Assembly: GCF_001570485.1 (NCBI RefSeq)
Contig: NZ_BCTA01000052.1
Span: 1-64,000, forward strand
Direction: 5' to 3'
Length of the DNA stretch: 64,000 nt
Source: Mycolicibacterium novocastrense
GTDB lineage: Bacteria; Actinomycetota; Actinomycetes; Mycobacteriales; Mycobacteriaceae
The translations under genes and the position numbers were made by a program. Shown here piece by piece: positions 16,825 through 25,429 of the stretch. Below the pieces are notes generated by a model, which saw only the letters and a program-made list of their open reading frames with translations, searched no databases and was not told the origin of the DNA. The stretch's first letter is position 1, and every line of letters starts with the position of its first letter.

Positions 16825-18471
16825 CTAGCGGCACAACCCCAGGAAGCAGTTCGATCCGCCGCGACTCGATCCATCCGAGCCCGGCCCGCGGGAGGATCCG
16901 CCGTCACTCGAACCGCCCGAACCCGGCCCGCGAGAGGATCCGCTGTCACTGGACCCACCGGAGCCGCTACCGGGATAGCGGTCCGAGCCACTGCCCGGGT
17001 AACCGCCCGATCCGCTACCGGGGTAGCTGCCGGAGCCACTGCCGGAGCCGTTTTGCCACGGCGGCAGCTGAGGCCTGGGCAGCTCGGGCTCCTCGGGCGC
17101 GTCCCGCCACGGCGGAGTCCAGCTCGGCACCTTGGGCGTCCATCTCGGCGGGGTCCACGGGTTCTGCGGTCGCGGGTAGTACTGCGGCGGTGCGATCACC
17201 GGCGGTACGTACACCGGAACCGGGGCCGGAGCGACGGGCGCCGGAGCCACGGGTGCCGGTGCAGGCGGCGGTGCCGCGGGCGCAGGCGCGGGCGGCGGGG
17301 CTTGCGGCGCTGGTGGTGGCGCCTCGACGTAGACCGTCCGCGGCGGCGCCTGCGGAGCAGGCTGCTGCTGGACGACAGGAACGGGAGCCTTTATGGTCTC
17401 CGCCTTCGGGGGCGGGGGCGCCTGAACCGGCTGCGCCTGTTCGGTCGGCGGAGGCGGTGGAGCGGGTGCAATGCTGCTGGGCACGATCGCGCTCTGCCCC
17501 GGGCTCGGCCGCTGGTCGGCCGTCGGCCGGATACTGACCGCGAGCGAGATCACGAGCGCGACAACGCCGACCACGAAGATCGACGCCATCGCGCTACCGA
17601 CGAGCAGGAAGGGCTTGCGGTCCTCGTTGGCCGCGGCGGACAGGTCGGTCCGCGATGCGTAGTCGCCGATGTAGGCGCCGTCACCGCCGGCGGGCGCCAG
17701 CTGGGTTTCCGCGCCAGCGAGCCCGGCGTACACCGAACCCGCGGTGGTGCCGTCGGGGTCCTGGGAGTACGCGAGTCCGACGGTCGAGGCCTCCAACGGG
17801 GGCGCGGCCGCGGCGGCCAGCGCCGCACCACGCGCCAGCGCCATCTCCGGCTCGTCGGGCGCGTGCACCGGCAGGCTCACCAGATGCTCGAGATGGCTCT
17901 TCACCGAGCTCACGTCGACGCCCGATCCGATCACGAACATGCCCTGCGGTGCGTTGTCCTGGGCATCGACGGCGGCGGCCATGTCGGCGAGCACCGCCAT
18001 CGCGTCCTGGCTGTGCAGGCTACTGGCGAGCACCTTGACCACGGATCCGTCGTCGGTCTGCACAACCGACAACGTCGCGGTGTCGCGGTCGATGAACAGC
18101 AGTGCGGTGGTCTCGTATCCGACCGCCCGCCCGACGGCCTGGGCGAGTGCGGCCGCGGCGTGCCCGTCGGAGACGAGCATGACGTCGTCGATATCGCGGG
18201 CGGCGAGCGCATCACGCAGCTGCGCGGCCTCGGCGTGATCGCTCCACGTGACGCCGATGGCCTTCAGATCATGGCCACCCGCCTCGGCGCTCTCCTTGGT
18301 GCCGAGTACGGCGTCCACCACCTGGGCGGCGGCACCCGATGTTGCTGAGCCGTCACTTCCGCTGACCTCGAAGACGTCGTGGTCGACGGTGGCCCCGTCG
18401 GCCATCTCGCCTTCGACCAGCACCATGCGGACCGTCGTAGGTGTCATCGACACACCCAGAACGATGTCCAC
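16825..18471 (-). CDS. Degenerate actin-fold-like membrane protein with Pro-rich and Gly/Ser-rich tail (paralogue A)
   Basis: 548 residues from GTG 18471, chosen because GGAGGGG lies two bases before it and the paralogue at 38006 starts at the same point (VDIVLGVSMTPTTVRMVLVE here). Residues 1-250 look like a ribonuclease-H/actin fold: the opening strand-turn-strand, ALLFIDRDTATLSVVQ near 125, and FVIGSGVDVSSVKSHLEHL near 180 ending in LARGAALAAAA. The Gly and Asp residues that bind phosphate are mostly missing. One membrane segment (about 300-322) follows, then about 130 residues of Pro/Ala repeats and about 80 of Gly-Ser repeats with YPGSGSG units, ending NCFLGLCR. No known function. Probably related to a mycobacterial DUF7159-type family. 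Confidence 0.7.
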   Translation of the reverse strand: MDIVLGVSMTPTTVRMVLVEGEMADGATVDHDVFEVSGSDGSATSGAAAQVVDAVLGTKESAEAGGHDLKAIGVTWSDHAEAAQLRDALAARDIDDVMLVSDGHAAAALAQAVGRAVGYETTALLFIDRDTATLSVVQTDDGSVVKVLASSLHSQDAMAVLADMAAAVDAQDNAPQGMFVIGSGVDVSSVKSHLEHLVSLPVHAPDEPEMALARGAALAAAAAPPLEASTVGLAYSQDPDGTTAGSVYAGLAGAETQLAPAGGDGAYIGDYASRTDLSAAANEDRKPFLLVGSAMASIFVVGVVALVISLAVSIRPTADQRPSPGQSAIVPSSIAPAPPPPPTEQAQPVQAPPPPKAETIKAPVPVVQQQPAPQAPPRTVYVEAPPPAPQAPPPAPAPAAPPPAPAPVAPAPVAPAPVPVYVPPVIAPPQYYPRPQNPWTPPRWTPKVPSWTPPWRDAPEEPELPRPQLPPWQNGSGSGSGSYPGSGSGGYPGSGSDRYPGSGSGGSSDSGSSRGPGSGGSSDGGSSRGPGSDGSSRGGSNCFLGLCR

Positions 18472-18663
18472 TGCCCCTCCAAAAACGTTTGCTACCAAGC
18501 CTGGATCGCCGATCGGCATCTCGCCACGCACAGGTCGGCGACTAGTAGTTCATCGCCGTGAGCAGCACAGGCGTTACGCCTCCACCGACATTTGCTGGGG
18601 TCGAAGCTGCCGACGTTGGTATCTCGACCCTACTCGTGTCAACGGCCGTCCGCGCCGAGCGGT

Positions 18664-19236
18664 TCAACTGGACTTGATGAAGTTCTGGTACGACCGCGAC
18701 GGGGTCGGGCCGCGTTGGCCCTGATACTTCGAGCCGACGCGCGCGCTGCCGTACGGGTGCTCGGCGGGGCTGGTCAGCCGCAGCAGGCACAGCTGGCCGA
18801 TCTTCATTCCGGGCCACAGTGTGATCGGCAGATTCGCGACGTTCGACAACTCGAGCGTGATGTGCCCGGAGAACCCGGGGTCGATGAACCCCGCGGTGGA
18901 GTGCGTCAACAGACCCAGGCGGCCCAGGGAGGATTTGCCTTCCAGCCGGCCCGCCAGGTCGTCGGGCAGGGTGCACAGTTCCAATGTCGAGCCGAGCACG
19001 AACTCGCCGGGGTGCAGCACGAAGGGCTCACCCGGGTCGGCTTGGACCAGGGTGGTCAGCTCGTCCTGCTGCTTGGCCGGGTCGATGTGGGTGTAGCGCG
19101 TGTTGTTGAAGACGCGGAACAGGTTGTCGAGGCGGACATCGATGCTGGACGGCTGAACCAGGGAGTCGTCGAACGGATCGAGCCCCAGTCGCTCGGCAGC
19201 GATCTCGGCGCGGATGTCGCGGTCGGAGAGCAGCAC
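18664..19236 (-). CDS. dcd: dCTP deaminase (Dcd)
   Basis: 190 residues, full length. Deaminates dCTP and, in the mycobacterial bifunctional form, also cleaves to dUMP, supplying thymidylate synthesis. Motifs: LSDRDIRAEI at the start, PSSIDVRLDNLFRVF, LHPGEFVLGSTLE, GRLEGKSSLGRLGLLTHSTA and GFIDPGFSGHITLELSN, which hold the catalytic and nucleotide-binding residues. Matches M. tuberculosis Rv0321. It lies divergently from tRNA-Gly, 45 bases from the tRNA 5' end. The 190 bases between it and the next gene show no further gene. Confidence 0.95.
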   Translation of the reverse strand: MLLSDRDIRAEIAAERLGLDPFDDSLVQPSSIDVRLDNLFRVFNNTRYTHIDPAKQQDELTTLVQADPGEPFVLHPGEFVLGSTLELCTLPDDLAGRLEGKSSLGRLGLLTHSTAGFIDPGFSGHITLELSNVANLPITLWPGMKIGQLCLLRLTSPAEHPYGSARVGSKYQGQRGPTPSRSYQNFIKSS

Positions 19237-19281
19237 CCGACGAGCCTAGCGGCTCGGATGTTAGCCTTCGTGCTCAAACAG

Positions 19282-19355
19282 GCCGGTGTAGTTCAATGGC
19301 AGAACATCAGCTTCCCAAGCTGAGAACGCGGGTTCGATTCCCGTCACCGGCTCCA
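19282..19355 (+). tRNA. tRNA-Gly, anticodon CCC
   Basis: Cloverleaf: acceptor GCCGGTG (19282-19288) pairs with CACCGGC (19345-19351). The anticodon stem TCAGC/GCTGA encloses loop TTCCCAA, giving anticodon CCC for GGG codons. The T arm contains GGTTCGATTCC. The discriminator is T and CCA is encoded at 19353-19355. The 259 bases that follow show no gene. Confidence 0.96.
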
Positions 19356-19614
19356 CGAACCCACACTCGTCGGCATAGTCGCGTCTGCCGATGCCCCTTG
19401 AATGAACTACGGGTGTGACGGGGCATCAATTACTCCAGAACCGTTTGCCGAACACCGCGGCGGGAACAGACGTCCGGGGGCCGTTCGAAACAGTGCCGAC
19501 CGAGAATGCCTCATCCCCGGTTCGCGGGGAGGCGCTATCAGGATTGCCCGCGATGTCCGCCCGCAAGAAATGTCCGGGCAACGAATACGGCACTGATGTA
19601 GGAGTCGCCCAATC

Positions 19615-20886
19615 GTGCAGGCCAATCCCGTCGCTCGCCCCGTCTCTCCAGCGGTCCGTGTGGTGGGGCCGGTCGTCCTAGTGCTTGGGTTGGCGTTGTA
19701 CGTGGTCGCATACCTTCGGTGGCCCAGCCTGATCAGCCAGGTGGACCTGCAGGTCTACCGGTTTGGAGCACTGCGCGTCTGGGATGGTCAAGACCTGTAT
19801 TCGGTGGGGATGACCGGAGATTCGAACACGATGCTGTTCGCCTACACGCCGTTCGCCGCTCTGTGCTTCCTCCCACTGATCGGGTTGGGCCAGCCTGCCA
19901 TTCTCGCCGTTGGCCTTCTGCTGAACGTGGCCGCCGTGGGCTACATCGTCCACCGGATGCTCAGTGCTGCAGGAATCACGACCGCAACCGGTTTGTGGGG
20001 GTTGACGGCGCTTTTGACGGCTCCGATCATCTGGCTCGAGCCTGTCCGTCTTTCGCTGCAGCTCGGCCAGATCAATTTGCTCATCATGGCTATCGTCCTG
20101 GCCGATGTGCTGACGCAACCGCCCCGTAGGTGGACGGGAATAGGTATCGGGATCGCCGCCGGGATCAAACTGACACCCGCGCTCTTCATCGTGTTCCTCG
20201 TCGCAACCGGGCGGCGTCGCGAGGCAGTCATCGCTGGCTTGACCTTCGTCTCGACCGTCGCGGTCGGGTTCGTAGCACTACCCGCCGATTCGAACGAGTT
20301 CTGGCTGCGAGGGCGGTTTCAAGATGTACGACGGATCTCCAGTGACCCCCTGGCGAATACCAGTTTGACCGGACTCCTCGCGCGCCTCGACTGGGCGACG
20401 CGGTGGGAGAGCGCGGCCGGAGTCATACTCGCGATCTTCGCCATCGCGATCGCCGCGGTGGCGTGGCGCCGGGGTCATTTGCTCTTGGGCGTCGCCATCG
20501 CGGGCATGACCTCGGCCGCCGTGTCGCCTTTCAGCTGGAGCCACCACTGGGTGTGGTTCGCGCCGCTCCTTGTTCACCTTGGGGTTCTCGGCTTCGTGCA
20601 TCGCTCGCGCGCCGCGGTGCTGGCCATGTGGACGCTTGCTGCGGCCTTCGGGGGGTGGTTCATCGCATCGAGAAGCTCGCCTCCACAGGCAGGCCTGATG
20701 TCCCTGCGCCACCCGGGAACGTGGGATCAGCTTCTTCCGGCGGCTTATCTTTTCGCCCTTTGCATCGTGCTCATCTGCAGCGTGTACACGATCTGGCGGG
20801 GACGACAGCACCTGCCGGCCCCAACGATCGGCGTTGACGGAATGGCGGGACACGCTGTCGGCCAAATGCGAGCTCAGCAGCGTTGA
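19615..20886 (+). CDS. GT87-family polyprenol-phosphate-mannose-dependent mannosyltransferase-like protein
   Basis: 423 residues with about ten membrane helices, typical of GT-C fold glycosyltransferases of the GT87 (DUF2029) family, which build alpha-(1,2) mannose branches on lipomannan and related glycolipids. Recognisable segments: SQVDLQVYRFGALRVWDGQDLY, with the DxxVYR acidic loop after the first helix, QLGQINLLIMAIVLADVL and GIAAGIKLTPALFIVFL in the middle, and SPFSWSHHWVWFAPLL near residue 305. It starts at a GTG with TAGGAG 11 bases upstream. It is the first gene after the tRNA in a stretch without clear M. tuberculosis counterparts in this position. The acceptor is unknown. Confidence 0.82.
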   Translation: MQANPVARPVSPAVRVVGPVVLVLGLALYVVAYLRWPSLISQVDLQVYRFGALRVWDGQDLYSVGMTGDSNTMLFAYTPFAALCFLPLIGLGQPAILAVGLLLNVAAVGYIVHRMLSAAGITTATGLWGLTALLTAPIIWLEPVRLSLQLGQINLLIMAIVLADVLTQPPRRWTGIGIGIAAGIKLTPALFIVFLVATGRRREAVIAGLTFVSTVAVGFVALPADSNEFWLRGRFQDVRRISSDPLANTSLTGLLARLDWATRWESAAGVILAIFAIAIAAVAWRRGHLLLGVAIAGMTSAAVSPFSWSHHWVWFAPLLVHLGVLGFVHRSRAAVLAMWTLAAAFGGWFIASRSSPPQAGLMSLRHPGTWDQLLPAAYLFALCIVLICSVYTIWRGRQHLPAPTIGVDGMAGHAVGQMRAQQR

Positions 20887-20989
20887 TCGGCTGACGGACG
20901 GTTGGCAGCCCGCTACCGCGGGTAATGCATCCCCCGGGCGGCGGCGACGCGCGCGCTGTCAATAAAACGCCGAGGGGGCCGTCACACCC

Positions 20990-22330
20990 ATGGACAACTC
21001 ATCCACGCCAGTCAAGGAAGCAACTCCGCCGCACCACAAGCTGCGCCTCGGCGAACCTCCGCTCCCACCGGATGACGACCCGTTCTACCGAGCACCACAG
21101 GGTTACGAGCACGCGGACCCGGGCACGGTGTTGCGATCCCGCGACGTGGAGATCGGATTTCTCGGTCTCGTCAGCCAACGAGTGAAAGCCACTCAATTGC
21201 TGTACCGGACGACGAATCTGCACGAAGAACCGGAAGTCGCCGTGACGACGGTGCTCGTCCCGTCACAGCGCGAGTCGGACGTCGCTTGCCCGGTCCTCTC
21301 GTACCAGTGCGCAATCGACGCCGTCGCGTCGCGATGTTTCCCCTCGTTCGCCATGAGGCGAGGCGCGCGACCGATCGGTGCGTTCGTCCAAGCCGAGTAC
21401 TTGTTGGTGATCGCCGCGCTGGCCGAAGGCTGGGCGGTTTGCGTACCGGACCACGAAGGCTGTCACGGCATGTGGGGTGCTCCCGTCGAACCCGGCTACC
21501 GGATTCTGGACGGCCTGCGTGCCGCGATGCGCTGCGAGCGCCTGGAATTAGCGCCCTCCGCACCACTGGGTCTCTGGGGTTATTCGGGGGGAGGCTTGGC
21601 CTCGGCGTGGGCGGCCGAGCTGTGTGAGCGCTATGCACCGGAGCTCAATATCGTTGGCGCCGTGCTGGGTTCACCTGTCGGCGACCCAGGGAGTGTGGCG
21701 CGCCGCCTCAACGGCAGCTTCTTCGCCGGTCTGGCCGCGCTGATGATCTCCGCGTTGATCCAAGTCTTCCCGGGCGCACAAAACGTCGTCAACGAGCACG
21801 CAACCGACGAGGGCAAGGCCTTGCTCGAAAAGTTGCAGACAATGACGACAGCGCAGGCCGTTTGGCAGTTGCGCAATGTCGACATCGGGTCGTACGTCGA
21901 CATGTCGGCCGACGAGTTGTGGGACCTGCCCGAGGTGCGCCACATCTTCGACGAGACCAAGCTCGGCAAGTCCAGGCCCAAGCCCCCCGTGCTTGTCGTG
22001 CAGGCGGTGCACGACGGGATCATCAGCGTCGACGACGTCGATGCCTTGGTGGCCGAGTATGAACGCATGGGCGCCGCAGTCACCTACCACCGCGATCGAT
22101 TCTGCGGTCACCTGCTTTTGCACCCGCTGTCGGCGCCCATGACGCTGAGGTGGCTGCGCGATCGCTTCACCGACCGACCGGTCGACGAACACAGAACGCG
22201 CACCATGTGGCCGACCTTGTTCAACCCGTCGACGTACTTGGGTATGGCCAAGTTGGGCATCATCACCGCAAAGGTTGCCCTCGGACGCTCCGTCGAACGC
22301 CAACCGCTGTCGACGACGGATGCTCAGTAA
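20990..22330 (+). CDS. Secretory-lipase-family alpha/beta hydrolase
   Basis: 446 residues. The nucleophile elbow is LWGYSGGGLASAWAAEL near residue 195, the family Asp is in VVQAVHDGIISVDDV near 345 and the His in DRFCGHLLLHPL near 372, giving a complete triad. The fold and the SPVGDPGSVARRLNGSFFAGL segment fit the fungal/actinobacterial secretory lipase family (PF03583 type), which hydrolyse triglycerides or esters. No clear signal peptide follows the ATG at 20990; the N-terminus is hydrophilic, so export is doubtful. A lipoprotein gene follows after 56 bases and is probably cotranscribed. Confidence 0.8.
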   Translation: MDNSSTPVKEATPPHHKLRLGEPPLPPDDDPFYRAPQGYEHADPGTVLRSRDVEIGFLGLVSQRVKATQLLYRTTNLHEEPEVAVTTVLVPSQRESDVACPVLSYQCAIDAVASRCFPSFAMRRGARPIGAFVQAEYLLVIAALAEGWAVCVPDHEGCHGMWGAPVEPGYRILDGLRAAMRCERLELAPSAPLGLWGYSGGGLASAWAAELCERYAPELNIVGAVLGSPVGDPGSVARRLNGSFFAGLAALMISALIQVFPGAQNVVNEHATDEGKALLEKLQTMTTAQAVWQLRNVDIGSYVDMSADELWDLPEVRHIFDETKLGKSRPKPPVLVVQAVHDGIISVDDVDALVAEYERMGAAVTYHRDRFCGHLLLHPLSAPMTLRWLRDRFTDRPVDEHRTRTMWPTLFNPSTYLGMAKLGIITAKVALGRSVERQPLSTTDAQ

Positions 22331-22386
22331 CCAACGAACCCGGTCCTCGTCGCGTACGGTCAGCGCAACCTACAACGAGGAGACCC

Positions 22387-23451
22387 ATGCCACCCAAGAG
22401 CGCTCGACGCAATGCGATGTGCTTGATCGCCGTCGGTACCGCCAGTGTGCTCTCGCTCGCGGGCTGCACCTCCGCCGTAGCCCAACCGGGCGCGCCAAGC
22501 ACCGGGGAGTCGCTGCGCATCGTGCTGGGTTCACAACCACATCCGTCCCAGATCCCGCTGGTCTACGGCGTAGACCGCTACGGACCCGACTTCGGGCTGA
22601 CCCTCAGTACCCAGCAGAACATCATCCAGTACGACACCCACACCGACGCGGTACAGACCTTGCGCGACAACGAAGCCCAGGTCCTGGCGACGTCGGTGTC
22701 CGCGATCCTGGATGCGCGTGAGCACGGCGAAGACGTCAAGATGTTCTGCCCCTACGTCAGCATGGACGACTTCGTCCTTGCCGGCGCCAACGGTGTGAAC
22801 AACGCCGGCCAGCTGTTCGAACCATCGACGCGGGTGGGCATCGACAGCCCGGGCGGCTCGGGCGCCATCGTGCTCAACGCGCTGCTGAGCGGCATCGGCG
22901 AGCACCGCGACGTCCACGAGATTCCGAATCCGGTGATCCTCGAAAGCTCCCGCCTCCGACTCGATGAGTGGGTCGCAAGCCAGCTGGACGCGACGGTCAT
23001 TCACGACACGCAGTACGACGGTGCGAAGGCGATGGTGAATCAACCGGTGTTGATCGCGACCCTCTTTGACAATGCCCCGGGCTTCATCAAGGTAGCCCAG
23101 GCCGCCCGTGGGGATTGGCTCGCACAGAACCGCGAGCTCGCCGCCAGATACTGTGCCACCACGTTGCGCGCGATGCGGACGCTGAAAAGCGACTACGCCG
23201 TGTTCCGAAGCGCGGTCGACGAATATGTCGAAGCGCCCCCCTCCGAAGAATCACTCAGAGAGCTGTTCGACCTCATCCAGCAGCACCCTTTCTGGACCGA
23301 CGGAGGCGGGCTCACCGACGACAGCGTGAGGTTCATGATCGACATCGCGAGGGAATCGGACGTCCTCACCGGACCCATGAATGCCGCCGACGTCGTCGAC
23401 CGTCAGACGTTGAACCGGGCCGTCGAACTCGCCAACATGCCAACGCAATAG
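22387..23451 (+). CDS. Lipoprotein with NMT1/THI5-like substrate-binding fold
   Basis: 354 residues. The N-terminus is a lipoprotein signal with lipobox LAGC (Cys at about 27). The body resembles periplasmic binding proteins of the NrtA/SsuA/THI5 type: SLRIVLGSQPHPSQIPLVYG at the start, DNEAQVLATSVSAIL, then GIDSPGGSGAIVLNALL. No ABC permease or ATPase gene is adjacent, so it may work with distant components or as a sensor. ATG 22387 is preceded by GAGGAG. The long frame upstream of this ATG overlaps the lipase gene and was not used. The ligand cannot be inferred. Confidence 0.78.
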   Translation: MPPKSARRNAMCLIAVGTASVLSLAGCTSAVAQPGAPSTGESLRIVLGSQPHPSQIPLVYGVDRYGPDFGLTLSTQQNIIQYDTHTDAVQTLRDNEAQVLATSVSAILDAREHGEDVKMFCPYVSMDDFVLAGANGVNNAGQLFEPSTRVGIDSPGGSGAIVLNALLSGIGEHRDVHEIPNPVILESSRLRLDEWVASQLDATVIHDTQYDGAKAMVNQPVLIATLFDNAPGFIKVAQAARGDWLAQNRELAARYCATTLRAMRTLKSDYAVFRSAVDEYVEAPPSEESLRELFDLIQQHPFWTDGGGLTDDSVRFMIDIARESDVLTGPMNAADVVDRQTLNRAVELANMPTQ

Positions 23452-23571
23452 TCGGCCGATACCGCAGAAGTCATCCAAACGTCATCGCGCAACTGCTGCC
23501 TCGTTGACGTTTAGACTGGTTAAATAGGCGCGTGGAGGCGTCCGTCGCGAGAGAGCCGATTCAGCAACGCT

Positions 23572-25416
23572 ATGGATGACACGGTCAAAGACGACGGCGG
23601 CGCCACACAAGGCGCGAGCCCCGGCGATACACCGCCGCGCGGACGCGTCGAACGCGACGAGAAACCCACCAGGCACTTCGGCCGCTACGGATTGCTGTCG
23701 CTGCTGGGCGCCGGTGGCATGGGCCAGGTGTGGCGGGCACGTGATTCGCAGACCAATCGCGTGGTCGCGCTGAAGGTGCTGCCCGAGCACTCTGCCAACG
23801 ACCAGGAGACGCGCGAACGGTTCCGGCGGGAGTGCGAGGCGGTGGCACAGCTGACCGAACCGCACATCATCCCGATCCACGACTTCGGCGACGTGGACGG
23901 TCGGCTCTTTCTCAACATGCGGCTGGTGGACGGCACGGACCTTCGGACGCTGATCAAACAAGAAGGCGCACTGGCCCCGGCACGCGCGGTCGCAGTCATC
24001 ACCCAAGTGGCAGGCGCGCTTCAGGCGGCCCACGACGTGGGTTTGGTGCATCGCGACGTCAAACCCTCCAACATCTTGGTGTGCACCAACGATTTCGCCT
24101 ACCTGATCGACTTCGGCATCGCTCATGCCTCGGGAGACGCCACGCTAACCAAGGCCGGCGAGACCATCGGTACGGCGGCCTACATGGCTCCGGAAGCCAT
24201 CGGCGCAGCCGTGAAGACCCATTCGCGCGTAGACGTGTACGCGCTTGCCTGTGTGCTCTACGAATGCCTCACCGGCGGACCGCCATTCACCAGCGACATG
24301 GGTGTGCAGGGGTTGATCGGTCATCACCTCCACACTCCCCCGCCGCAGCCCAGTGCCAGCGACGCAGACGTGCCCGCGGCTTTCGACGCGGTGATCGCCA
24401 AGGGAATGGCCAAGAACCCCGACGACCGATATGCAAGCGTCCAGGACCTGGCCCTGGCCGCTCGGGCGGCATTGGGCGACCCCACCGCCGTCCCCAAGAC
24501 CTCGAATCCGATTCGGAAACGCCTGCCACGCAAGGCTATCGGCGTCATGTCTGCGGCCGTGGTGGCGGTGGCCGTGGTTGTGGTCGCGGGAGTCATGATC
24601 GTCGGACGACAATCGTCGGACGCCGACAGCGCTGCACCAACGCCGGTCGGTCAAGGTTTCTCATCGCAAATACCGTTGCCGTTCAACGGACTTCGAGTCT
24701 CGGCAGGAATCGCGGTCGAGGCCGACGGAACCACGTACGTCACCGGCATCGGCATCGACCAGGTGATGCGATTGGAGCCCGGCGCAGCGACGGCGACCCC
24801 GCTGCCGATCGAGGGTCTGAAGAATCCACGAGATATCGCGGTGGATGCGAAGGGCGATGTCTACGTGACCGACTCGGGTAACGACCGAGTGATGTGGCTT
24901 CCCGTCGGCGCACCTGCGGCAACCCAGCTGCCGTTCAGCGGCCTCAACGATCCGCGCGGCATCACCGTCAAGCCCAACGGCGACGTCTACGTCGTCGACC
25001 GCGGGAACAATCGGGTGTTGTTTCTGGCGAGCGGCGCCACCGCTCCGAGTCCGGTACCGTTCACCGACCTCAACGATCCCCGCGGCGTGGCAGTTGGTCC
25101 GGCAGGTGGTGTCGTGGTCACCGACACCGGCAACAACCGGGTGCTGCAGCTGGCGGCGGACTCGACGGAGGCCACTGCACTACCGTTCGCCGGGGTGAAC
25201 GAGCCGCACGGTGTGGCTGTCGACTCGGAGGGCAACGTCTACGTGACCGACCGCGGGAACGCCGGGATCGTCGAGCTGCGGCCCGGTACGAGTGCCGCGT
25301 TTCCGCTGCCCTTCACGGGGCTCAACGACCCTCAGGGGGTGGCGGTCGACGCGGCGGGCAACGTCTATGTCACCGACGTGGGCGCCAATCCCGTGGTCAA
25401 GCTCTCGGTCGGCTGA
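23572..25416 (+). CDS. PknD-like Ser/Thr protein kinase with extracellular NHL beta-propeller
   Basis: 614 residues. Kinase domain at about 38-300: glycine loop LGAGGMGQVW, Lys in VVALKVL, catalytic loop HRDVKPSNIL, IDFGIA metal motif, and an activation loop with several Thr/Ser before GTAAYMAPE. One membrane segment at about 322-345 (GVMSAAVVAVAVVVVAGVMI) leads to six NHL repeats of about 41 residues such as PRGITVKPNGDVYVVDRGNN, each joined by a LPFxGLNDPRG linker, closing a six-bladed propeller. This is the architecture of M. tuberculosis PknD. An FHA regulator gene begins 13 bases downstream, suggesting a kinase-substrate pair. The 120 bases upstream hold no gene and presumably the promoter. 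Confidence 0.92.
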   Translation: MDDTVKDDGGATQGASPGDTPPRGRVERDEKPTRHFGRYGLLSLLGAGGMGQVWRARDSQTNRVVALKVLPEHSANDQETRERFRRECEAVAQLTEPHIIPIHDFGDVDGRLFLNMRLVDGTDLRTLIKQEGALAPARAVAVITQVAGALQAAHDVGLVHRDVKPSNILVCTNDFAYLIDFGIAHASGDATLTKAGETIGTAAYMAPEAIGAAVKTHSRVDVYALACVLYECLTGGPPFTSDMGVQGLIGHHLHTPPPQPSASDADVPAAFDAVIAKGMAKNPDDRYASVQDLALAARAALGDPTAVPKTSNPIRKRLPRKAIGVMSAAVVAVAVVVVAGVMIVGRQSSDADSAAPTPVGQGFSSQIPLPFNGLRVSAGIAVEADGTTYVTGIGIDQVMRLEPGAATATPLPIEGLKNPRDIAVDAKGDVYVTDSGNDRVMWLPVGAPAATQLPFSGLNDPRGITVKPNGDVYVVDRGNNRVLFLASGATAPSPVPFTDLNDPRGVAVGPAGGVVVTDTGNNRVLQLAADSTEATALPFAGVNEPHGVAVDSEGNVYVTDRGNAGIVELRPGTSAAFPLPFTGLNDPQGVAVDAAGNVYVTDVGANPVVKLSVG

Positions 25417-25429
25417 TACAACGGGGCCC

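Noticed and set aside
16850..17040. Short repeated GGATCCGCC-like DNA near the end of the gene at 16825
   Set aside because: It encodes the Gly-Ser and YPGSGSG repeats of the protein tail, so it is coding repetition rather than an independent element.
19356..19614. Possible attachment site or integrase remnant after tRNA-Gly
   Set aside because: I found no integrase-like gene and no second copy of the tRNA 3' end at the other border.
22150..22386. Longer N-terminus for the lipoprotein gene
   Set aside because: It would overlap the lipase gene by 180 bases, and the lipobox signal begins at ATG 22387 with a good ribosome site.
23500..23530. TTGACG followed by TAAATA as a sigma-70-type promoter for the PknD-like kinase
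   Set aside because: The spacing is only about 11 bases, too short for a normal -35/-10 pair, so I do not claim it.
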